From the NCBI GenBank assembly GCA_017991835.1, contig JAGOPY010000011.1, positions 1 to 64,000 of the forward strand: a stretch of DNA of 64,000 bases, in the 5' to 3' direction. The notes under the pieces were generated by a model. That model worked only from the letters and a program-made list of their open reading frames with translations, was not told where the DNA came from and ran no database searches. The position numbers were made by a program, and so were the translations under genes. Below, in pieces: positions 41,596 to 50,062 of this stretch. How positions within the stretch are numbered: position 1 is the stretch's first letter; each line of letters starts with the position of its first letter. This DNA comes from Bacteroidales bacterium (GTDB lineage: Bacteria; Bacteroidota; Bacteroidia; Bacteroidales; JAGOPY01).

Positions 41596-44500
41596 TTAAT
41601 ACTGAATCTTAATTAGCTTCTCAGTTTCAAGAAGGTTGCCATTACCAAACAGACTGATGAAATAGGAGCCATTTGGCACATTTCTTAAATCTAAAACCAC
41701 CTGGTTTTCTCCGGTATCAATTGAGTACCTTCCGAGCAGGTAACCCAATTGATTAGTCTTTGAAATAGTATAATCAATGTCGTCATCAGAAGGCAGGTTA
41801 TAATATACAATGACATAATCCCTCGCCGGATTAGGAAAGACAGAAATATAGTTTCTTTTTGGATCTCTAACCTCCTCCTCAGGGTAAGGTGAGTTATACT
41901 CAGATGGTTCTGTGAACTGAGGTGCAGTGATTTTTTCGAGATAATTTAAGAAACCGCCTTTCACCAGCATACCCCTTGCAAATGCTGAGATTTGAGATGT
42001 TCCTGTTTCATTGATTTCATGTAAAGCGAGCACTGAAACAGAATCCAGATCAAAAGCAGCCCAGTTACTGTCAGCTATCTTCTTCAGGATATCGAAATAA
42101 TCTTCATACTGTTGATAAGTGTTAAATTGGCTACCTGTCATATTAAATGAACCCGGAATAGCATCTAAAGTCAAATTTGCACTAAGGGTATCCCCCAGAT
42201 TCCAGTAAACTACAGCTAGATCATATTTAGATAGTAAGTCATTCTCACTTTGTAAGAAAGTGATGATTGAATCCGCCTGGTCGACAAAGTTTGTATCCTT
42301 TAAATACTGGCGGAATAAATCGGCTTTTGCTTTTGAACGGATCTTTCGCCAGGATTGAATCTGTGCTTCCAGCAACTCTTTAGCGCCGAGGATTCTCTGC
42401 CCTTCCATGATTTGAGCCATCATGTAATCGGGCATAGGCTCATAGCGGGTTTCTAGCGCATTCATCACACCAAAAGATTTGGATGACTGGGGATTGACAG
42501 TTAGAATATCGCGGATCATGGCATTGGGCAGGACATTTTCTTTATAAATGGCCTGTTGCATCACCGTATCCGATAAATACGGCGATTCATCCAGTAATTC
42601 CTGCCTGATCTCTAGGGCCTCTTCAGGCATACTGGTCATGATTTCAAAATTCAGTGCTTCCGTATTTCCCCCATCAATTAAAGCAAACAGTTGTTCAGTG
42701 AGTAATACAATTTGTTCATTTGCTTCAGAAATTATTAGATGAGGAGAAGTGAAGGTCTTAAGGTTGTTTTCCTCTTCCAATTGCGATGGACAAGCAGTAT
42801 CTTTATTATACTCAAGTGTGCTTCTTTCTATTAAAACGATAGTTTCATGAGTATAATTACTATCTAACGGATACGTCAGTGGATCATATCGTTTTTTGTG
42901 GTGATAATAAAAGATTGAATCAGCATTGTTTAGGAAATTAAAATATTTTATCTTCTCTGGGTTAGCGACAGAATCTTGCATGGAGAAGGTATTTCCGGCA
43001 GGAGCATCCAAAGAAGTAGAATCATTCGGATCACCCTGGAATCTGTAAATTCCCTGCAGCGATCCATATGGTGGATTTTCATCTTCCACCACAATAAAAT
43101 CATTGGTATTGCCCGACATTTCATTGCATTTCAGGCATAACCCGGATTCCCTTCCGCGATTCTCTCCAATGACGTAAATGCCGTTAGTTAACCTGTTGAA
43201 TGAGTTATTGTAAATCTCATTATTCTCGTCTCCGGAGTTCTTTACCGCAATACCTGAACCAATACTTCTGCTGCCAAAAAATCCAGTATCACCATGAAAG
43301 AAATTATCTTCAATTTGGTAACCTGTACAACCTTCCAGAAATAAACCACCTATAAATCGATCTTCAAGTACAAATTTGTATTCTGTAGGGCATTTAAAAT
43401 CATTTGAAATAACCGATACGTAATCGATACCGGAAATTGATAGTCCAACCAGGTTATCTTCAAAATAACTGTTCTCGATAATAATGGTCTTCTTGCTAAT
43501 GCTGTTTAATGCCTTTATCCCGTATTCCAATTGGTTGAATTCGCATGGAGTAATGTCAAGGCAAGGGATAGCGTTCGGATCATTGCATAATGCTTTTATC
43601 ATAAATTGGCCATCGATAGATGAAATGCCTTTGCCCCTGATAGAAGGGGGGGCGAAAGCCAATCCTGTCAAATTTTCAAATTCACAGGCATAAAAAATCA
43701 GGCCGAAAATATCCTTCAATTCAACGTGGGCTTTAGGGACGGTGAGGTCATAAAGATTTTCTGTGGTCAGAAAGCGACATTTCTCAAAACTGGCCACGTA
43801 AGGCACCTCATTTCCCTGGTAAATATGATGAAAAGGGGCCAGCAGAATATCCGTTTCATTATCACGGAAGATGGCCTCTTCAGCCAGGATGATCCCGCCA
43901 CTCTGGTTCATAGCCGGGCTGCATCGCTTGCAATGATTGGCAATGGCGCATCGGGCAAATTCAATGATGGAACCATCCCGAATTTCCACAATTCCAAAAT
44001 ATTCATTATAAAACTGTGATGTATCACTTCCTCTAACCTCAATTCCATCCCATAAATCCGGGCAGGCCTTTGTCAGGTAAGCACTGTCAAGTATGAGCTT
44101 TCCGCCGGGATTGACCAGAATCATGGCCTCAGGTGCAAATGCAGTATAACCGCTGATAGTCAGGCAGGCTCCCGAATCGATTATCACTTCAAAATTGACA
44201 TAGGTCGTATCAGCCCAGGTCGTATCAGCTGAGATAACGTGACTGATAGTATCCATTTCCAACAGGCAAGTGCAATTGTAATTATCATCATATCCCCCGA
44301 CAAAAGGATCAGAATCATCGCAATCCTCTATGTCCGGGCAAACGCATGAATCGGGTTTATCGCCAATGCCCCAGAAATAGTAACCGTCGTTATCAAAATC
44401 ATGATAATTCTTTGTAATGGTATCGTTATTAATGGTCACAGGAGGCAAGACGACGACAGCTTGCTTAAAATCATCAAGTTTTACTTTCATAAATCCATTT

Positions 44501-45771
44501 ACACCCCAGGTAATGCCCCAACTGTTTTTTATTAGCCAAATCAATGTCGAATCGAATGGAGAAAACTCATACCCGCAAAGTACCACTGCATGGCTACTTA
44601 ATGTATCATTATTAATTACTAAAGAGTCAAAAGAAAAAGTGATAGGGCCGTGATTAATTATAGTTACGCGAATTGAATCAAAATTTTTTTCAAAATTCTC
44701 ACTTGTGCTAAATGCATCATTTATTTTTACGATTGTGTCCGGATTTAAGGGCATGACACATGACCCACTCGCATCATAATTTACAGTATCGTAAGGGAAA
44801 AATTCTTCTAAAGGTACTCCGTAATTTTTAATATATCCTAAGCTTGTTAGTATATACCCACCACTTTCACAACTTCCGGTTTGGCAGAGTATTCGTTGCT
44901 CGGATAGATCCAAATCCAGAACAGAAACAGCATAAAGATTGGCAAGAGCTTCTACAGTTCCAATTGTGCTAAATGCAAAACAACTTCCACAGTCCATTTG
45001 GTCTTTTACGGAAGTTAGCCAACCCGTTCCTAAAAGGTCACCATCCCAATACGGCGACTGTGGATCATTCGCCCCATGCCTGTCGCGCCAGTCGAAATGC
45101 CAGACCATATCCGGATCGACCTTTGGGTAATTCCGGTGGCCGAGAAATTCGAAAATTCCGCCAGCGTAATAGTCGTAACCCAGTAAATTATATCCTTCGC
45201 CGAACATGGCTGATTTTGATTCGTAATAATATGCAACAATGGAATTGTCGCCCGATGTCCAGTTCATGCCGAAATCAGCAATCCGTTGGTTCATCGCCTC
45301 TATCTTATCTGCATCCAGCTCCCTTTTCGCTGTATACCGGGCAGTTTCCGCGTTTTCCTTTGCTTCCGTTTCGTACGAAAAGCTTTTCAAATCCAATGTT
45401 GCGTCGATTATCTGAATAATTACAGAAGCAGGATTGACCATATCGAGCGCACACGTTTCATCACAATGATCCTGAACGGTATAGTCGTTTTCAGGGCAAA
45501 TTAACGGGTAAGCCTCCAGGACCATGTACCGAAATCCGTTCTCATCTTCCAGGATCACCCTGACCAGGCTTGTGTCACTGCTTAACTCAACATCTCCTTC
45601 TATCAGCAGTTCACTGATCAGTTCGATGTTTTCGAAAGGAAAAATTTCAGCATCAGTTGAAAAAGTGCTGTCGATTTGAATGGTTTGTGCTTTCATTGGC
45701 GTAACGATCAGGAAACTAAGCGCCAGAAAGAGAATCGCTAAGATTACATAGGGGGGGGCAAATGTTTTCAT
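41596..45771 (-). CDS. Papain-like (C1A) cysteine protease with beta-helix and T9SS sorting domain
   Basis: A 1391-residue secreted protease. The start at 45771 gives a signal peptide (MKTFAPPYVILAILFLALSF). The papain domain spans about 225-440 with Q258, C264 (MDCGSCFAFST), H394 (SSHAVVLCGY) and N416 (LIKNSWGITWG), a complete catalytic set. It is followed by Cys/Asp-rich calcium-type motifs (FDNDGYYFWGIGDKPDSC, DCDDSDP), a right-handed beta-helix region (parallel repeats from about 540 to 900), a helical part, and a T9SS domain (FPNPARDYV ... PNGSYFISLFG). An active extracellular protease is expected; the beta-helix may bind surface glycans. The next gene starts 18 nt downstream. Confidence 0.92.
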   Translation of the reverse strand: MKTFAPPYVILAILFLALSFLIVTPMKAQTIQIDSTFSTDAEIFPFENIELISELLIEGDVELSSDTSLVRVILEDENGFRYMVLEAYPLICPENDYTVQDHCDETCALDMVNPASVIIQIIDATLDLKSFSYETEAKENAETARYTAKRELDADKIEAMNQRIADFGMNWTSGDNSIVAYYYESKSAMFGEGYNLLGYDYYAGGIFEFLGHRNYPKVDPDMVWHFDWRDRHGANDPQSPYWDGDLLGTGWLTSVKDQMDCGSCFAFSTIGTVEALANLYAVSVLDLDLSEQRILCQTGSCESGGYILTSLGYIKNYGVPLEEFFPYDTVNYDASGSCVMPLNPDTIVKINDAFSTSENFEKNFDSIRVTIINHGPITFSFDSLVINNDTLSSHAVVLCGYEFSPFDSTLIWLIKNSWGITWGVNGFMKVKLDDFKQAVVVLPPVTINNDTITKNYHDFDNDGYYFWGIGDKPDSCVCPDIEDCDDSDPFVGGYDDNYNCTCLLEMDTISHVISADTTWADTTYVNFEVIIDSGACLTISGYTAFAPEAMILVNPGGKLILDSAYLTKACPDLWDGIEVRGSDTSQFYNEYFGIVEIRDGSIIEFARCAIANHCKRCSPAMNQSGGIILAEEAIFRDNETDILLAPFHHIYQGNEVPYVASFEKCRFLTTENLYDLTVPKAHVELKDIFGLIFYACEFENLTGLAFAPPSIRGKGISSIDGQFMIKALCNDPNAIPCLDITPCEFNQLEYGIKALNSISKKTIIIENSYFEDNLVGLSISGIDYVSVISNDFKCPTEYKFVLEDRFIGGLFLEGCTGYQIEDNFFHGDTGFFGSRSIGSGIAVKNSGDENNEIYNNSFNRLTNGIYVIGENRGRESGLCLKCNEMSGNTNDFIVVEDENPPYGSLQGIYRFQGDPNDSTSLDAPAGNTFSMQDSVANPEKIKYFNFLNNADSIFYYHHKKRYDPLTYPLDSNYTHETIVLIERSTLEYNKDTACPSQLEEENNLKTFTSPHLIISEANEQIVLLTEQLFALIDGGNTEALNFEIMTSMPEEALEIRQELLDESPYLSDTVMQQAIYKENVLPNAMIRDILTVNPQSSKSFGVMNALETRYEPMPDYMMAQIMEGQRILGAKELLEAQIQSWRKIRSKAKADLFRQYLKDTNFVDQADSIITFLQSENDLLSKYDLAVVYWNLGDTLSANLTLDAIPGSFNMTGSQFNTYQQYEDYFDILKKIADSNWAAFDLDSVSVLALHEINETGTSQISAFARGMLVKGGFLNYLEKITAPQFTEPSEYNSPYPEEEVRDPKRNYISVFPNPARDYVIVYYNLPSDDDIDYTISKTNQLGYLLGRYSIDTGENQVVLDLRNVPNGSYFISLFGNGNLLETEKLIKIQY

Positions 45772-45921
45772 AATCAATGGATTAGAGGTTAATAATATGT
45801 GGTTATAGATTAGCGGAATAAAGATATGATATTCCGGCGGGAAAAGCAAGCGGTTTGAAATATAATCAGTGTCAATATTGGATCACCTGCGGTAATGGTT
45901 CCAAATTCCAAATAGCAAACT

Positions 45922-46031
45922 TATTACTACTTTATAACTACTTTATGGCAACTTTATGACAACTTCATGACGCTCGTACAGCGAGCTTATGACGCGAACG
46001 AAGTGAGCCAATAACGTGAACGCAGTGAGCT
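45922..46031 (+). repeat. 11-bp-period tandem array
   Basis: Ten consecutive degenerate 11-mers, for example TATAACTACTT, TATGGCAACTT and TATGACAACTT, turning into a 22-bp unit (TATGACGCGAACGAAGTGAG... and AATAACGTGAACGCAGTGAG...). It fills most of the gap between the rng stop at 46033 and the start of the protease gene. Confidence 0.7.
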
Positions 46032-46032
46032 T

Positions 46033-47640
46033 TTACTCCTCCGGTTCCACCGGCTGGCTGTCGAGCATGGCCCCTTTTGGCAGTTCACCGTTCATCCTGA
46101 TCTCGTCCTCGATCTTGTTAAAGAAATGATATTCAAGGAAATAATGAGATGTTACGGGCTCAAGGTGAATCCATTTTTTGTATTTGAAATACCATTTCAT
46201 CCTGACCGATGGGAAGCCTTTGGTGAGATAGGCATAGATAAAAGGATGCAAAGTCAGGCGGATATATTTCTCGTTCTGTTCGGTGATCAGGGTGCGGATG
46301 TTGGCCTCGATCTCGTCGAGCAACAGGGAGCTCGACCTGATCTTGCCCGATCCTTTGCAGGCGGGGCACTCCTCGAGCACCTCGATCTCGTTCTCCGGGC
46401 GGACGCGCTGCCGGGTGATCTGCACCAGCCCGAACTTGCTGGGCGGCAGAATGGTGTGCTTGGCATGGTCTTTCGCCATCTCGTCCTTCAGCTTCTGGTA
46501 AAGCTGGCGGCGGTGGCCCGATTCGTGCATGTCGATAAAATCGATCACGATGATGCCGCCCATATCGCGGAGGCGCAACTGGCGGGCGATTTCAATAGCC
46601 GCATCCAGGTTCACCGACAGGGCGTTCTCTTCCTGCGTATTTTCTTTGCGCGAGCGGTGTCCGCTGTTCACGTCGATCACGTGCATCGCTTCGGTGTGCT
46701 CGATGATCAGGTAGATGCCGGTTTTAATGCTCACGGTCTTGCCGAAGGCATTCTTGATCTGCTTGTCGATCCCGAAAAATTCGAAGATCGGAATCCGGCC
46801 TTTGTAATTCTTTACTATATCGACCTTTTTCGGGGCGATTTTCCCGATATAATTTCGGATCTCCTCGTACACCGCCTGGTCGTTGACGGTGATGGAGTTA
46901 AACGATTCGTTGAGCACGTCGCGCAGGATGACCGAGGTCCGGTCGAGCTCGCTGAGCACCTTGCTGGGGGGCCTGGCTTCGTTGAGCTTTTTGATCATGT
47001 CGTGCCATTTGGCTACCAGGTTCTTGAGATCGGCATCGAGCTCGGCAACCATTTTTCCTTCGGCCACAGTCCGGATAATGACCCCGAAGTTCTTTGGTTT
47101 GATGCTGGTGATCAGCCTTTTGAGGCGGTTTCGCTCTTCGATCGATTTGATGCGGGTGGAGACGCTGATGCGGTTTGAAAAAGGCACCAGCACCAGGTAA
47201 CGACCTGCAAATGATATTTCGGATGAGATACGGGGCCCTTTGGAGGAGATCGGTTCTTTTTCGATCTGCACCAGCACCGGCTGGTTCACCTTGAGTACCT
47301 GGGTGATCTTGCCCGTCTTTTCAATATCCTCTTCGGCCACAAACTGCTCTATAGGAATTCTCTGTCCTTTCCCTGCAATAGAGAGTTTGACATATTTTGC
47401 CAGGGAACGGAACTGGGGTCCGAGATCAAGATAGTGGAGGAAGGCATCTTTCTCATACCCCACATCCACAAAAGCGGCATTCAACCCCGGCATGATCTTG
47501 TGAACCTTGCCGAGGTAAATGTCGCCAACCTGAAAACCCTGGTTGCTTTTTTCTTTCTGTAATTCGACAAGAACCTTGTCTTCCAGTAATGCTATTTCAA
47601 CTTCAGCTGACTTCGCATTAATAATCAGTTCCCTATCCAC
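46033..47640 (-). CDS. rng: Ribonuclease G (RNase E/G family)
   Basis: A 535-residue endoribonuclease for 5' processing and decay of RNA, including 16S rRNA. The N-terminal S1-like region (GDIYLGKVHKIMPGLNAAFVDVG) precedes the catalytic core, where the metal-binding aspartates sit in HVIDVNSGHRS and IVIDFIDMHESGHRR. The zinc-link CPACKGSGK joins to the C-terminal small domain. Length and layout fit RNase G, with no long RNase E scaffold. The likely start is GTG at 47640, since no ATG is better placed. It lies just downstream of the 29-residue basic protein and the HU gene. Confidence 0.95.
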   Translation of the reverse strand: MDRELIINAKSAEVEIALLEDKVLVELQKEKSNQGFQVGDIYLGKVHKIMPGLNAAFVDVGYEKDAFLHYLDLGPQFRSLAKYVKLSIAGKGQRIPIEQFVAEEDIEKTGKITQVLKVNQPVLVQIEKEPISSKGPRISSEISFAGRYLVLVPFSNRISVSTRIKSIEERNRLKRLITSIKPKNFGVIIRTVAEGKMVAELDADLKNLVAKWHDMIKKLNEARPPSKVLSELDRTSVILRDVLNESFNSITVNDQAVYEEIRNYIGKIAPKKVDIVKNYKGRIPIFEFFGIDKQIKNAFGKTVSIKTGIYLIIEHTEAMHVIDVNSGHRSRKENTQEENALSVNLDAAIEIARQLRLRDMGGIIVIDFIDMHESGHRRQLYQKLKDEMAKDHAKHTILPPSKFGLVQITRQRVRPENEIEVLEECPACKGSGKIRSSSLLLDEIEANIRTLITEQNEKYIRLTLHPFIYAYLTKGFPSVRMKWYFKYKKWIHLEPVTSHYFLEYHFFNKIEDEIRMNGELPKGAMLDSQPVEPEE

Positions 47641-47720
47641 AATGAAGTTGTATTTAGTATATCATCCTGATAGCCGGGTGCAGCCTGGATAATAAGAACC
47701 GGAACATAAAGGGGCTAAGA

Positions 47721-47810
47721 TTATTTCTTCTTATGCCTGTTTTTTCTCAAACGTTTTTTGCGTTTGTGAGTTGCCATCTTGTGCCTTTTTCTTTTCTTCC
47801 CGCTGGGCAT
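47721..47810 (-). CDS. 29-residue highly basic protein, probably ribosome-associated
   Basis: A complete small gene, ATG at 47810 to TAA at 47721. It begins MPSGKKRKRHKMATHKRKKR, continues LRKNRHKKK, and carries no acidic residue. Over half its residues are Lys, Arg or His. It lies between the HU and rng genes, on the same strand as both, with 21 nt to HU. Such a composition fits rRNA binding, as in the tiny ribosomal proteins of the Thx or bL36 type, but I cannot assign it to a named family. The coding nature is supported by the clean start and stop and the uniform composition. Confidence 0.75.
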   Translation of the reverse strand: MPSGKKRKRHKMATHKRKKRLRKNRHKKK

Positions 47811-47831
47811 CTTGTAATGTTTTAAAAAATG

Positions 47832-48122
47832 TTACTTAACCTTAACGTTTCCCTTCACTTCATGGACAAAAGTCTTCGCCGGTTTGAAAGCCGGGATATT
47901 ATGTGCCGGAATAATTATCGTGGTGTTCCTGGAAATGTTCCTGCCGGTTTTTTCGGCCCTTTTCTTGATGGTAAAGCTACCAAACCCTCTCAGGTAGACG
48001 TTTTCGCCATTGGCCAGAGAGCCTTTTACAGCTTCCATGAAAGCTTCCACACTTGCCTGCACGGCTACTTTCTCAATCCCGGTTTTGTTTGCTATTTCAG
48101 CAACGATTTCTGCCTTGGTCAT
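47832..48122 (-). CDS. HU/IHF-family DNA-binding protein
   Basis: A 96-residue histone-like protein that bends DNA. The start MTKAEIVAEIANKTGIEK and the helical body are typical, and the core GENVYLRGFGSFTIKKRAEKTG matches the HU signature region. The arm includes NTTIIIPAHNIPAFKPAK, with the conserved proline region for DNA intercalation. Length is normal. A -7 box TATCTTTG lies 49 nt upstream on the same strand. The divergent mutY gene starts 136 bp away. Confidence 0.93.
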   Translation of the reverse strand: MTKAEIVAEIANKTGIEKVAVQASVEAFMEAVKGSLANGENVYLRGFGSFTIKKRAEKTGRNISRNTTIIIPAHNIPAFKPAKTFVHEVKGNVKVK

Positions 48123-48170
48123 AACTTAATTAATTTTAGATTTTTAACTTTATTTTTTAAAAGAAGGCTG

Positions 48171-48178
48171 CAAAGATA
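48171..48178 (-). promoter_or_regulatory. -7 box for the HU gene
   Basis: The minus strand reads TATCTTTG, a TAnnTTTG match, 48 nt before the ATG at 48122. It would also serve the 29-residue protein and possibly rng. Confidence 0.55.
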
Positions 48179-48258
48179 ATTTATTTTCGCATGCCGGAAC
48201 GCCTGATTAAAAAAAAATTGGTTCTAAACTGCTCAAAATAAATTTGTTTGAAGAACGT

Positions 48259-49344
48259 ATGTCATTTGGTTACCTTATAATAAACTGGTATAGAAAAAAT
48301 AAAAGGGATTTGCCCTGGCGAAAGACGGCGGATCCTTATAAAATATGGGTTTCGGAAGTCATTCTCCAGCAGACCCGGGTAGAGCAGGGCATGTCGTATT
48401 ATCATAATTTTACCCGCCTTTTCCCCGATGCAGGTTCTCTTGCCAATGCGCCGGAAGATGCCGTCATGAAAGCCTGGCAGGGCCTTGGTTACTATTCCCG
48501 GGCCAGGCATATGCATGAAGCTGCCCGTAAAATCCGGGATGAATACGGACAAGGGTTTCCCTCTACATATGAAGAATTATTAAAGATGAAAGGGATAGGG
48601 GAATATACTGCGGCTGCCGTTTCTTCCATCGCTTTCGGTGAACCGAGGCCCGTGGTCGACGGGAATGTGATGCGGGTGGTGGCCCGGTATGCCGGGATCG
48701 GTTCGGCTGTGAATACTGCCCTGGGAAAAAAGCAAATCATTGACTTTCTGAGATCAAGGATTGATCCGGAAAGCCCGGGTGATTTTAACCAGGCAGTGAT
48801 GGAACTGGGCGCTTTGATCTGTGTTCCACGCAACCCACGGTGCCGGGATTGCCCGGTCAGCGCTGACTGTTTTGCCCGGATCCATGGAAAAATCCCGGAA
48901 TTGCCTGTCTTAGTTAAAGCCAAATCCACTGTTGTCATTCATTTGAATTACCTGGTTCTTAATCAAAAACAGGATAACCAGACTTTTACCTTTATCAAAA
49001 AGAGGACCGGCAGCGGTATCTGGAAAAATCTTTATGATTTTCCTTTGATTGAGACCGTTCAGGAGATTGGTCCTGAAAAACTTTCTCAACATGAGGATTT
49101 CGTTTTACTGATGGAAGGCTCCCGGTTCAGTCCTCCCCGGGAGGTGTTTTCTTTCCGCCATCTTTTAAGCCATCGAGAGTTAAAAGTCAAGTTTTTCACT
49201 TTTGATGTTGATAACTTTTCGTGTAAAACGGTACTGAAAGTGCCCCCGGAAGAGCTCTGTAACTATCCGGTTCCCAGGCCTATAGAAAAATTTATTAAAA
49301 AAAATTCCGATCGACCGGGTATATTTTCCGAAAATCCGGATTAA
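48259..49344 (+). CDS. mutY: A/G-specific adenine DNA glycosylase
   Basis: A 361-residue base-excision repair enzyme removing adenine opposite 8-oxoguanine. The ATG at 48259 is used rather than a TTG five codons upstream. It shows catalytic E33 (WVSEVILQQTRVEQG), the helix-hairpin-helix LLKMKGIGEYTAAAVSS, and D134 (RPVVDGNVMRVVARYAG). The [4Fe-4S] cysteines are spaced C-x6-C-x2-C-x5-C (CVPRNPRCRDC, SADC). The C-terminal NUDIX-like domain that reads 8-oxoG is present (SFRHLLSHRELKVKFF). It is followed by ssb, gldE and gldD, an order often seen in Bacteroidota. Confidence 0.96.
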   Translation: MSFGYLIINWYRKNKRDLPWRKTADPYKIWVSEVILQQTRVEQGMSYYHNFTRLFPDAGSLANAPEDAVMKAWQGLGYYSRARHMHEAARKIRDEYGQGFPSTYEELLKMKGIGEYTAAAVSSIAFGEPRPVVDGNVMRVVARYAGIGSAVNTALGKKQIIDFLRSRIDPESPGDFNQAVMELGALICVPRNPRCRDCPVSADCFARIHGKIPELPVLVKAKSTVVIHLNYLVLNQKQDNQTFTFIKKRTGSGIWKNLYDFPLIETVQEIGPEKLSQHEDFVLLMEGSRFSPPREVFSFRHLLSHRELKVKFFTFDVDNFSCKTVLKVPPEELCNYPVPRPIEKFIKKNSDRPGIFSENPD

Positions 49345-49369
49345 GCAGTAGAGCGCTTCTATTATCCAT

Positions 49370-49377
49370 TAAATTTG
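49370..49377 (+). promoter_or_regulatory. -7 box for ssb
   Basis: TAAATTTG matches TAnnTTTG and lies 40 nt before the ATG at 49418, within the 73-bp gap after mutY. Confidence 0.5.
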
Positions 49378-49417
49378 TAAAAACAAACCATTCATTAACC
49401 ATTAAAAATTTAAGATT

Positions 49418-49870
49418 ATGGCAGGAGTAAACAGGGTGATTTTGATCGGGAATCTTGGGAGGGATCCTGAGATCAGGAGTCTGGAAGGGGGTGTTAAGGT
49501 AGCGAACTTTTCCCTTGCCACGACAGAAACGTACAAAGGCAAGAACGGAGAGAAGGTGGACTCGACCGAGTGGCATAATATTGTTTTATGGCGCGGGTTG
49601 GCCGAAGTGGCGGAGTCGTACCTTAAAAAAGGCAATACCGTATTTATTGAAGGCAAGATCAGGACGCGCGAATGGACCGACAAGGACGGCAACAAGCGCT
49701 ACACCACCGAAATCGTGGCCGATAATATGGTTATGCTCGGCGGACGGCGCGATCAGCCTGCCGGCGAATACAGCCCCCCACCGCAACGGCCTGAAAAAGC
49801 CGCACCGCAGGAACCCATCGATAATCCGATCGATATAAGTACGGAACCGGGCGACGATTTGCCGTTTTAG
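49418..49870 (+). CDS. ssb: Single-stranded DNA-binding protein
   Basis: A 150-residue SSB that coats single-stranded DNA in replication and repair. The OB fold starts with MAGVNRVILIGNLGRDPEIR and runs through FSLATTETYK, DSTEWHNIVLWRGLAEVAESY and GNTVFIEGKIRTREW. The disordered tail ends in the acidic tip GDDLPF, which recruits partner proteins. All parts are normal. It sits between mutY and gldE. A 7-bp repeat array follows the gene. Confidence 0.96.
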   Translation: MAGVNRVILIGNLGRDPEIRSLEGGVKVANFSLATTETYKGKNGEKVDSTEWHNIVLWRGLAEVAESYLKKGNTVFIEGKIRTREWTDKDGNKRYTTEIVADNMVMLGGRRDQPAGEYSPPPQRPEKAAPQEPIDNPIDISTEPGDDLPF

Positions 49871-49934
49871 GTAAGTTGGTTAGCAGTAGGCAGTAGGCAG
49901 TTTTGTTTTGATGGATTAATAATCGTAAACCAAT

Positions 49935-49983
49935 GACTGCCGACTGCCGACTGCTGACTGCTGACTGCTGACTGCCGACTGCC
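49935..49983 (+). repeat. 7-bp tandem array upstream of gldE
   Basis: Seven contiguous copies of ACTGCYG (ACTGCCG x2, ACTGCTG x3, ACTGCCG x2). A partial inverted counterpart, AGCAGTAGGCAGTAGGCAG, lies at 49882-49900, so the region can fold. The gldE -7 box follows 10 nt after the array. Confidence 0.85.
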
Positions 49984-49993
49984 GACTTTTTCC

Positions 49994-50001
49994 TATCTTT
50001 G
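49994..50001 (+). promoter_or_regulatory. -7 box for gldE-gldD
   Basis: TATCTTTG matches TAnnTTTG and lies 25 nt before a TTG and 61 nt before the first ATG of gldE. It is directly downstream of the 7-bp array. Confidence 0.6.
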
Positions 50002-50062
50002 CCCCGTCAACCAATTCCTGAGAATTTTGGAAATTACTGATTTTGAACTTTCCCGGAGCTTT

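Noticed and set aside
46126..47178. 350-codon frame antisense to rng
   Set aside because: Composition mirrors the rng codons and no domain is seen; rng is certain.
49882..49983. Repeat array as a CRISPR
   Set aside because: Units are 7 bp and contiguous with no spacers and no cas genes nearby.
50027..50062. TTG start for gldE giving 12 extra residues
   Set aside because: Not fully excluded, but the first ATG at 50063 leaves the membrane domain intact; noted in the gene entry.
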